Source: Candidatus Aenigmatarchaeota archaeon (lineage in GTDB: Archaea > Aenigmatarchaeota > Aenigmatarchaeia > DAOWOJ01). Taken from it: a stretch of 6,547 nt of DNA. Where the stretch lies: contig DAOWOJ010000023.1 in assembly GCA_030642125.1 (NCBI GenBank), positions 1 through 6,547 of the forward strand, read 5' to 3'. The notes beneath the pieces were generated by a model, which was not told where the DNA came from, ran no database searches, and saw only the letters and a program-made list of their open reading frames with translations. Positions within the stretch are counted from its first letter, which is position 1; every line of letters starts with the position of its first letter. Shown here in pieces: positions 1 through 4,120 of the stretch. The translations under genes and the position numbers were made by a program.

Positions 1-1
1 A

Positions 2-76
2 AAAAAGAAGAAAATTAAAAATGGAAAGTTATTAATGATGAGGTTTATAAAGAAAAATATCATTGGTATTACATAA
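2..76 (+). CDS. Possible 3' end of an upstream gene (partial at window edge)
   Basis: Frame 2 is open from the window edge to TAA at 74-76 and gives 24 very Lys-rich residues ending NIIGIT. The stop overlaps an ATG at 76-78 (TAATG), an arrangement typical of translational coupling in compact viral operons. The peptide is too short to classify. The competing frame 1 is also open from 19 onward and reads more like a real protein, so this tail may be a chance open frame beside a frameshifted gene. Confidence is low. Confidence 0.25.
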   Translation, partial: KKKKIKNGKLLMMRFIKKNIIGIT

Positions 77-246
77 TGAGTAAAATTATTCAAAATATTG
101 AAAGGGGGAATTGTTACGCTCTTGTTTGGTGGGAAAATAAAACAGAAGAAGGTTGTATTGATACATTTTGGAATGCTAAAGAAATTACTATACCAAGAAT
201 GGCTGGTGTAGAAATAACAGAAACTAAATGGATAATGCATGTATGA
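76..246 (+). CDS. Small hypothetical protein, start uncertain (possibly 5'-truncated or frameshifted)
   Basis: From ATG 76 this encodes 56 residues (MSKIIQNIERGNCYALVWW... to ...KWIMHV) and ends at TGA 244-246. I do not recognise the family. It contains a Trp-Trp pair (ALVWWENK), three further aromatic or Trp positions and two Cys, and no membrane segment or catalytic motif is evident. The frame stays open upstream to a TAA at 16-18. Codons 19-75 translate to a plausible protein stretch (KVINDEVYKEKYHWYYI) but contain no ATG, GTG or TTG. The true gene may therefore be longer and shifted at the A-rich run at 11-21. ATG 76 has only a weak ribosome-binding match and would rely on coupling to the stop at 74-76. 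Its stop overlaps the next start by ATGA. Confidence 0.5.
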   Translation: MSKIIQNIERGNCYALVWWENKTEEGCIDTFWNAKEITIPRMAGVEITETKWIMHV

Positions 247-404
247 TAAAATGTAAAAATTGTAATAAAGAAATTAAAATGAATGATGATACGATTTATA
301 TATCTAAAATAGTATTAGTAAGAGATAGATATTACAACTTATGTTTTTGTAATTATAAATGTTTGGATAAATGGATAAAAATGATTAATTATTATAAATT
401 GTAA
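243..404 (+). CDS. Mini zinc-finger protein, TRASH/MYM-like (first of a tandem pair)
   Basis: A 53-residue protein starts at an ATG that overlaps the preceding TGA (ATGA), so it is probably translated by coupling; there is no clear ribosome binding site of its own. Cysteines at residues 4 and 7 (CKNC) pair with Cys36 and Cys40 in the motif FCNYKCLDKW, giving a C-x2-C...C-x3-C metal site. The C-terminal half, Cys-x3-Cys followed by a hydrophobic residue and then Trp44, is the hallmark of TRASH/MYM-type treble-clef zinc fingers, which bind metal and often mediate protein or nucleic-acid contacts. Cys34 is an extra cysteine. The next gene is a paralogue with the same cysteine spacing. The precise role is unknown; zinc binding is inferred from the motif. 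Confidence 0.75.
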   Translation: MIKCKNCNKEIKMNDDTIYISKIVLVRDRYYNLCFCNYKCLDKWIKMINYYKL

Positions 405-417
405 AATGGTGAATATT

Positions 418-585
418 ATGACGTCAATTAAATGTTTAAAATATAAATGTAATATGTGTGGAAAAGTTTATGACAGCACAGAAAAAATAATAGATATACC
501 AAAAATTAGTTGTTATATACACAAATATTATGATTTGCACTTTTGTGATCGTGAATGTTTTGAAAAATGGATTAATGAATATTAA
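418..585 (+). CDS. Mini zinc-finger protein, TRASH/MYM-like (second of a tandem pair)
   Basis: This 55-residue protein begins 13 bases after the preceding stop and has a good archaeal ribosome binding site (GGTGA at 408-412, 5 bases before ATG). Cys11 and Cys14 (CNMC) and Cys43 and Cys47 (FCDRECFEKWI) form the same C-x2-C, 28-residue gap, C-x3-C arrangement as the preceding gene, with Trp again four residues after the last Cys. The YYD-L-HFC stretch matches YYN-L-CFC in the neighbour. The pair therefore arose by tandem duplication, or represents two members of one viral family. A treble-clef zinc site is expected, and a role in DNA, RNA or protein binding is possible. There is no membrane segment. 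Confidence 0.78.
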   Translation: MTSIKCLKYKCNMCGKVYDSTEKIIDIPKISCYIHKYYDLHFCDRECFEKWINEY

Positions 586-602
586 AATAGAAGTGATGAG
601 TT

Positions 603-1109
603 ATGTTTAAATGGTTAGAACAATTAATATTAGAAATATTACAATGGTGTCAACCCCCAATACTAGTGAAAATCCATCCTCGTATACCATCTGAACCTAT
701 TGTAAATGAACCAACAATTAAACCAACACCTAAGATACCAAAATCTGTGCCCAAACTAGATTTAACAACAATAAAAGGTGTTGCTGAATCATTACGTTTC
801 TATGATATGAAACACAATATAAATGAAAAATGGACAGCAAAAAATATTGAACAATGGATATTAGAAAACATTGAATATAAATTTTCATGGCATCCACGCG
901 GAAGTGAAGAAGTATGGAAAACAAAAATCGGTGATTGTACTGGTAATGCACAGTTAGCAAAACGAATGTTAGGATATTTGGATATTGATTCACAATTATG
1001 TCATGGTAATACTGATAGAGGGAAACACGATTGGTTAAAGACAGATGATTACACATTATTTGTTAATGGTTATAAAAATGTTAAATATATAGGGCCGGGA
1101 ATATGGTAA
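603..1109 (+). CDS. Transglutaminase-like cysteine peptidase-fold protein, membrane- or surface-associated (putative)
   Basis: 168 residues from ATG 603, with GTGAT at 593-597 as ribosome binding site. Three regions are visible. Residues 1-22 are hydrophobic and aromatic (MFKWLEQLILEILQWC), possibly an amphipathic membrane anchor. Residues about 18-50 form a Pro-rich, low-complexity linker. Residues about 55-168 resemble a transglutaminase-like core: helix IEQWILENI, then KIGDCTGNAQLAKRML with nucleophile candidate Cys112 at a helix start, then GKHDWLK with His142, and Asp148 or Asp149 as third-residue candidates. Proteins with this Cys-His-Asp fold include peptidases, and the pseudomurein endoisopeptidases of methanogen viruses (family C71) are thought to share it, so a cell-wall or virion-entry enzyme is attractive. 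Direct assignment to C71 is not supported by what I can see. A 40-residue membrane protein overlaps the gene's last codons. Confidence 0.7.
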   Translation: MFKWLEQLILEILQWCQPPILVKIHPRIPSEPIVNEPTIKPTPKIPKSVPKLDLTTIKGVAESLRFYDMKHNINEKWTAKNIEQWILENIEYKFSWHPRGSEEVWKTKIGDCTGNAQLAKRMLGYLDIDSQLCHGNTDRGKHDWLKTDDYTLFVNGYKNVKYIGPGIW

Positions 1110-1225
1110 CAATAAATATACTATTTAATATTTTTATGATATTTTGGATATGTGTATTACATATAATTTTATTGTTTTTATTATATTTATTATTAAGTGA
1201 ATTTTATTTTTGGTTAAGGTGTTAA
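1103..1225 (+). CDS. 40-residue single-pass membrane protein
   Basis: ATG 1103 overlaps the end of the preceding gene by 7 bases, and the frame runs to TAA 1223-1225. The product is almost entirely hydrophobic: residues about 4-31 (ILFNIFMIFWICVLHIILLF and on) form one transmembrane helix, followed by a short tail with Glu and Arg (SEFYFWLRC). The ribosome binding signal is weak (GGGCCGGGA at 1092-1100), so translation is probably coupled to the transglutaminase-like gene. The next gene's ribosome binding site (AAGGTG, 1216-1221) lies inside this frame. It could be a holin-like or accessory membrane peptide, but no family is recognisable. Because the DNA is very AT-rich, a chance hydrophobic frame cannot be excluded, although the perfect packing between its neighbours argues that it is real. 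Confidence 0.55.
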   Translation: MVTINILFNIFMIFWICVLHIILLFLLYLLLSEFYFWLRC

Positions 1226-1226
1226 A

Positions 1227-1712
1227 ATGGTGTTTAAAAAAGGTAGATGGATTAAAGATGAAACAAAAATTGAGCATAGACAGAAAGAGATTACAAAACA
1301 TGTTGAAGATGCAATGAATTATTTTGTGTGTGAAAATCAAATATTCTCACATATTTTTGGGCCAATGCCATGTCAACCTAACATTGATTTTACACATTAT
1401 CCTGAAGTTGCGATTAAAGCTAATATGAAAATATGGGATAAAAAAATGTTTTATGATGATGAATATATAGATTTACAACATGAAATGTTTTATAAAGTAA
1501 TGTCAATTTGTAAAGAATATGAAAACATGTGGGTATATTTTTTAAATGGTATAATGGAAAATTATACAGAACATGAAAAAAGAAGTATTGTAGGGGCAAC
1601 TGCTGCAGTTCATGAGAATATTCCAAAAGATATAATCTATATGCATCCAGAAACATATTGTAAATTGATAAATGTAATTCATGAATTAGAAATATTGAAT
1701 TGGAAATGTTGA
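1227..1712 (+). CDS. Hypothetical protein, 161 residues
   Basis: It starts one base after the preceding stop with a strong ribosome binding site (AAGGTG at 1216-1221, 5 bases before ATG). I do not recognise the family. The protein looks soluble and mostly helical: a basic N-terminus (MVFKKGRWIKDETK), a charged helix around residues 13-33, a Cys/Pro-containing stretch FGPMPCQPNIDFTHYPEVAI around 44-63, and further helices rich in His, Tyr, Met and Glu. Five cysteines are present but are not arranged as a zinc motif. No catalytic signature, signal peptide or membrane segment is visible. It sits between a membrane peptide and a 44-base gap that carries a TATA-like sequence, so it may be the last gene of one transcript. 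Confidence 0.85.
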   Translation: MVFKKGRWIKDETKIEHRQKEITKHVEDAMNYFVCENQIFSHIFGPMPCQPNIDFTHYPEVAIKANMKIWDKKMFYDDEYIDLQHEMFYKVMSICKEYENMWVYFLNGIMENYTEHEKRSIVGATAAVHENIPKDIIYMHPETYCKLINVIHELEILNWKC

Positions 1713-1718
1713 CAATAG

Positions 1719-1730
1719 TTATATATAATT
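1719..1730 (+). promoter_or_regulatory. Possible archaeal TATA box before the 1757 gene
   Basis: The only real gap in the left gene block (1713-1756) holds TTATATATAATT. Archaeal initiation usually lies about 22-27 bases downstream of the box, here around 1749, which falls at the ribosome binding site (AGAGG, 1746-1750). The transcript would have almost no leader, so the call is weak in such AT-rich DNA. Confidence 0.3.
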
Positions 1731-1756
1731 TTAATGCGTATTATTAGAGGAAGCTT

Positions 1757-2152
1757 ATGACAGAAAAAATTGAAATCTTATATGGAGATAAAATCAGGAT
1801 TCGTATTGATGAGGAAAATACCGAGAAACAATATTTAACAGATATAATGTGCTATATGGCACGTTTATACAATTCAACAAAAAATGAATCGGGACATGTT
1901 ATAAATAATTTGAAATTAGCAATGAAATCATATTTTTATGAACGTAATTTATTAATTGATGATATAATTATAGAGGATAATCTTTGTTGTTATATTTCAA
2001 AAGGGAATAAAATTCGTGATGCAACACCTGAAGAAGCTAATGGAATATTAGCACAACTTATGGATGAAAAATATTTATCTGTATCTGGTTATAATGTAGC
2101 ATGTAATGCTTTTAGACCAATAACTAGAAAATTTATAATTGAAAAAAAGTGA
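1757..2152 (+). CDS. Hypothetical protein, 131 residues
   Basis: ATG 1757 follows AGAGG at 1746-1750. I do not recognise the family. The N-terminus (MTEKIEILYGDKIRIRIDEE) is predicted beta-rich and is followed by a helical stretch around residues 24-60 and a further strand region (LLIDDIIIEDNLCCYIS). The segment KIRDATPEEANGILAQL near residues 85-101 resembles a stretch of the protein at 2362-2721 (VIREATVKEIQAYYFL). This suggests that both carry a short shared helical element, common in small viral proteins that accompany replication or regulation genes. There is no membrane segment or catalytic motif. It is likely co-transcribed with the genes that follow, the next starting 6 bases after its stop. 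Confidence 0.85.
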   Translation: MTEKIEILYGDKIRIRIDEENTEKQYLTDIMCYMARLYNSTKNESGHVINNLKLAMKSYFYERNLLIDDIIIEDNLCCYISKGNKIRDATPEEANGILAQLMDEKYLSVSGYNVACNAFRPITRKFIIEKK

Positions 2153-2158
2153 GATATT

Positions 2159-2347
2159 ATGAATGAAAAAGAAATTAAAACATTTAAAGAAAATGAATGG
2201 CTCACACGACTAGCATTGATTATCGCGGATAAACCACAAACACTTAAATGGGATTTGTGTGGCAACAATATTGTGATTATATCATCATTAGATGAAGCTA
2301 TGTATAAAATAAAAATGTCAGTAGCATTAAAAGAAGGCATATTTTAA
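2159..2347 (+). CDS. Hypothetical protein, 62 residues
   Basis: This small soluble protein starts 6 bases after the preceding stop, with GTGAG at 2149-2153 overlapping that stop as ribosome binding site. The sequence reads as an N-terminal charged helix (MNEKEIKTFKENEWLTRLALIIA), a strand pair (TLKWDLCGNNIVIISS) and a C-terminal helix (LDEAMYKIKMSVALKEG). It has one cysteine and no motif I can assign. A long minus-strand open frame covers part of it but has no start context or neighbours, so the + strand gene is preferred. The next gene follows after 14 bases. Confidence 0.78.
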   Translation: MNEKEIKTFKENEWLTRLALIIADKPQTLKWDLCGNNIVIISSLDEAMYKIKMSVALKEGIF

Positions 2348-2361
2348 AAAGGTGAAATATT

Positions 2362-2721
2362 ATGGAAATTAAAGAATTTATAAAAGAACGGAAAAAATTA
2401 ACAGGTACTCAACAAGCGGCATTTAATTATTTAAAATCTGAAAGAATTGATGTTAATAGTTATGAAAAAAATGATGATTATGGAAGTGCAATATTTGAAA
2501 AAGAAGAAGTTATTCGTGAAGCGACAGTAAAAGAAATTCAAGCATATTATTTTTTAAAAATGAATAAACAAATTAAAAAAGATAAAGGTTATAGAGGATG
2601 TAAAGATTGTATATTTGATGAATATGCCGATTGTAATCAAATTGAAAGTTCTTTTGATTGTCCATGCTTTGTTTATAGAAAAATTATGAAAGATAAAATT
2701 ATGGTGATTTCAAATGGTTGA
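2362..2721 (+). CDS. Hypothetical protein with C-terminal cysteine cluster, 119 residues
   Basis: A textbook ribosome binding site (GGTGA at 2351-2355) precedes ATG 2362. Residues 1-75 are charged and helical and contain the element VIREATVKEIQAYYFL, similar to a stretch in the protein at 1757-2152. Residues about 78-107 hold a compact Cys cluster, CKDCIFDEYADCNQ then DCPCF, that is C-x2-C-x7-C-x9-C-x-C. Short clusters of this kind in viral miniproteins usually bind zinc, but no named family is certain. Its 3' end overlaps the next gene by 8 bases, and the next gene's ribosome binding site lies inside this frame. Confidence 0.83.
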   Translation: MEIKEFIKERKKLTGTQQAAFNYLKSERIDVNSYEKNDDYGSAIFEKEEVIREATVKEIQAYYFLKMNKQIKKDKGYRGCKDCIFDEYADCNQIESSFDCPCFVYRKIMKDKIMVISNG

Positions 2722-2896
2722 TATGACGCTCTGCAAAAATGTAAATTGCGAAAGTCGCATGCAATGTTATCGTTATTTGGAAGGACTTCGATGTCAAGAA
2801 GACTTTCAATCATATTTTTTATGGCAAGATCATAAAGAAAAATGTGATTCATTTATTGATATTAATATAAGAGGTAAAGAATGGTGGGGATTGTGA
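2714..2896 (+). CDS. Cys-rich miniprotein (C-x4-C-x5-C-x-R-Y type), 60 residues
   Basis: ATG 2714 is chosen over ATG 2723 because GGTGAT at 2703-2708 sits 5 bases before it; the two differ by three residues. The N-terminal half contains CKNVNCESRMQCYRY, a Cys-x4-Cys-x5-Cys-x-Arg-Tyr pattern I associate with many short phage proteins of unknown function, then a Cys in LRCQED and a final Cys in EKCDSF. This layout suggests a metal-binding fold. The C-terminus ends in GKEWWGL. It overlaps both neighbours: its first 8 bases lie in the preceding gene and its last 16 in the following membrane ORF. Adjacent small Cys-rich genes may work together, but no function can be named. Confidence 0.8.
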   Translation: MVDMTLCKNVNCESRMQCYRYLEGLRCQEDFQSYFLWQDHKEKCDSFIDINIRGKEWWGL

Positions 2897-3053
2897 GGGA
2901 TTTCACAGTATATATATCTATTGTAATGGCACTTTGTTTCATTTATTTATCAACTCAAATGTGTAGTGAAAAATTAATTTTTTATGTGGTTCATTAGCAT
3001 GTATTTGTATAGGTATAGCTTTTGGATTAACTTTGGGAATGGAAGTGATTTAA
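2881..3053 (+). pseudogene. Two-helix membrane protein split by a frameshift
   Basis: ATG 2881 with GAGGT at 2871-2875 opens a 38-codon frame ending at TAG 2995-2997. It encodes one hydrophobic helix (FTVYISIVMALCFIYLS). After the A5 run at 2969-2973 the -1 frame continues without a start codon as KINFLCGSLACIC, then IGIAFGLTLGMEVI, and stops at TAA 3051-3053, directly before the next ATG. Joining the two at the A run gives a coherent 57-residue protein with two membrane helices, similar in design to the next gene. The break may be a sequencing or assembly indel, a true mutation, or programmed slippage (GAA AAA read, then back by one). If the product is only 38 residues, it is a single-pass peptide. 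No family assignment is possible. Confidence 0.55.
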
Positions 3054-3248
3054 ATGGATTATGATATAGAAGATGAAATTGAGGGATATACAAATGAAAT
3101 TGAGTCTTTGCAAAAGGCGTTGATATTGAGTATGATTGTAAGTTTATTTTTATATATAAATATAATGGTAGAATTTTATATACCTTTTATAATATCAGTA
3201 ATATTTACATTAAGTTCATTCTATATAATTACACAGGTGATTAAATGA
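3054..3248 (+). CDS. Small two-helix membrane protein, 64 residues
   Basis: The start follows the preceding TAA immediately, with GTGAT at 3045-3049 as ribosome binding site. Residues 1-20 are acidic and soluble (MDYDIEDEIEGYTNEIES). Residues about 22-39 (ALILSMIVSLFLYINIMV) and 43-62 (YIPFIISVIFTLSSFYIITQ) are two transmembrane helices joined by a short turn. Size and topology are compatible with a holin-like or other viral membrane accessory protein, but such features are not diagnostic. Its stop overlaps the next start (ATGA). Confidence 0.75.
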   Translation: MDYDIEDEIEGYTNEIESLQKALILSMIVSLFLYINIMVEFYIPFIISVIFTLSSFYIITQVIK

Positions 3249-3460
3249 AATATCAAATTGTTAAAGTAGGAAAAATAACATGGGATGAATTACAGAAGTT
3301 AAAGAAATTGTTACCAGATGGATTTCGCGTAATAAATGATATTGATGGAAATATATTTATATCTAAAGATAATGATTATGATATATTTGATATTCAGAAA
3401 TTATTAAAAGAGATATTTTCAGATGGATTAATTTGTGTAAAAGATACTGATATTAATTAA
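3245..3460 (+). CDS. Hypothetical protein, 71 residues
   Basis: ATG 3245 overlaps the preceding TGA, with a strong ribosome binding site GGTGAT at 3236-3241. The protein reads as alternating strands and helices: YQIVKVGKI, helix TWDELQKLKKLL, strands FRVINDIDG and NIFISKDN, helix IFDIQKLLKEIFS, strand GLICVKD. This beta-alpha-beta-beta-alpha-beta order suggests a small compact alpha/beta fold of about 70 residues. I do not recognise the family. It is the last gene of the left block, and the gene-free stretch with a promoter follows. Confidence 0.8.
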   Translation: MKYQIVKVGKITWDELQKLKKLLPDGFRVINDIDGNIFISKDNDYDIFDIQKLLKEIFSDGLICVKDTDIN

Positions 3461-3666
3461 ATTCAATCAAAAGATTTATATACTTATAAAACTAATACTA
3501 TATTGTGAGTGTAATACCGTTTGCGTAGAATAAAAAGAAATATTTATAATATTATATCCTAATGCTTTTATCTAATATACATATGGACCCTTAATTAAAT
3601 ATTGAATATTATCGCGACATCATTATATTCACACAATAAAACACAATCTATTTTAGAGGCTATTGT
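3461..3666 (+). other. Gene-free stretch between the left block and the HNH gene
   Basis: These 206 bases hold no open frame with a credible start; the short ATG frame at 3582 has only three sense codons. A strong archaeal TATA box lies at 3475-3482. A second AT-rich box-like run (TTTATAATATTATAT) begins at 3543. A 7-base inverted match (TATTGTG at 3501-3507 against CACAATA at 3632-3638) has imperfect extension on both sides. A TCGCGA palindrome sits at 3612-3617 and the HNH ribosome binding site at 3656-3659. Transcription from 3475 would give a leader of about 160 bases before the HNH start, which is long for archaea, so a regulatory or non-coding RNA here is possible. Confidence 0.5.
3469..3484 (+). 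promoter_or_regulatory. Archaeal promoter (BRE-like purine run plus TATA box)
   Basis: CAAAAGA followed by TTTATATA (3475-3482) and CT matches the archaeal TATA consensus with an A-rich BRE-like element upstream. Initiation is expected near 3502-3506. It begins the transcript that would carry the HNH gene at 3667. The same TTTATATACT core recurs at 4050 before the head genes. Confidence 0.6.
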
Positions 3667-4026
3667 TTGAATTTTAAACGGTGTAATATTTGTAATAAAA
3701 TAAAACCTATTGATGAATTTTATAAAGGAAATTTAAAATGTAAAAAATGTTTTGCAAAAATAAATAAACAACGCCGACAAAAAGCACGTGAATATATTTC
3801 TGATTTTAAAAAAACGCATTTTTGTATTGTATGTGGTGCTAAGGATAATTTGCAATATCATCATTTAAATCCTAAATTAAAAAAATATTGTATTTCTGAA
3901 ATGGTGTCAAAACGATGTAGTATTAATACTGTTAAAAATGAAATTGATAAATGTGTAATATTATGTTGTTCTTGTCATGAAAAAGTGCACAATGAAAATT
4001 TAGATTTGAAACCTTTTTTACAATAA
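3667..4026 (+). CDS. HNH endonuclease with N-terminal zinc finger (free-standing, TTG start)
   Basis: 119 residues starting at TTG 3667 with GAGG at 3656-3659. No in-frame ATG exists until residue 79, and the zinc motif starts at residue 6, so TTG is needed. Residues 6-28 form a four-Cys finger: CNIC (6, 9) and CKKC (25, 28). The HNH nuclease core follows: CIVC (53, 56), LQYHHLNP with candidate catalytic His65/His66, the helix NEIDKCVILC, and CCSCHEKVH with structural Cys100/Cys103 and His108. The pattern EIxKCxxLCxxCHxxxH is classic for this family. Such enzymes nick or cut double-stranded DNA with a metal ion. In viral head regions they act either as mobile homing endonucleases or as partners of the packaging terminase. 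The gene stands alone between two promoters. Confidence 0.92.
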   Translation: MNFKRCNICNKIKPIDEFYKGNLKCKKCFAKINKQRRQKAREYISDFKKTHFCIVCGAKDNLQYHHLNPKLKKYCISEMVSKRCSINTVKNEIDKCVILCCSCHEKVHNENLDLKPFLQ

Positions 4027-4040
4027 TATTTTTATTTCTT
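4027..4040 (+). terminator. Candidate archaeal oligo-T terminator after the HNH gene
   Basis: A T5 run and a T3 run (TATTTTTATTTCTT) begin one base after the HNH stop. Archaeal RNA polymerase can terminate on T runs without a hairpin. The runs are short and the DNA is T-rich, so this is a modest call. Confidence 0.35.
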
Positions 4041-4047
4041 ATAGATA

Positions 4048-4078
4048 GTTTTATATACTATTAACAATATATATATAC
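4048..4078 (+). promoter_or_regulatory. Archaeal promoter of the virion head cassette
   Basis: TTTATATA at 4050-4057 is identical in core to the box at 3475. A second alternating AT run (ATATATATATA) lies at 4067-4077. The first would start RNA near 4077-4081, the second near 4097. Either gives a 25-45 base leader before ATG 4121. Both boxes could act. Confidence 0.55.
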
Positions 4079-4084
4079 ATACAG

Positions 4085-4109
4085 TTTTTATTTTATTTTT
4101 TAAATTTTT
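4085..4109 (+). promoter_or_regulatory. T-rich leader tract before the protease-scaffold gene
   Basis: Twenty of these 25 bases are T, in runs of 5, 4, 6 and 5 separated by A or AAA, ending directly at the ribosome binding site (GAGGT, 4110-4114). In archaea such runs promote termination. It could end read-through from the HNH side or attenuate the head transcript. It could also simply be an unstructured U-rich leader that keeps the ribosome site open. Confidence 0.35.
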
Positions 4110-4120
4110 GAGGTTATATT

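Noticed and set aside
295..304. TTTATATATC box inside the first zinc-finger gene
   Set aside because: It is coding sequence (TIYIS) in a packed operon; a downstream start would fall inside the same gene.
730..1056. Long open frame on the minus strand (108 codons) opposite the transglutaminase-like gene
   Set aside because: It lies wholly inside a + strand gene with a clear ribosome binding site and motifs; its product is a low-complexity mix typical of an AT-rich antisense shadow.
3501..3638. Inverted repeat as terminal repeat of a transposon or an attachment site
   Set aside because: Only seven bases match without interruption, there is no transposase or integrase nearby, and both arms lie on the same side of the HNH gene.
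3667..4026. HNH gene as part of a group I intron
   Set aside because: The flanking genes are complete and in different frames with no split coding sequence, and no intron core is recognisable, so a free-standing gene is favoured.
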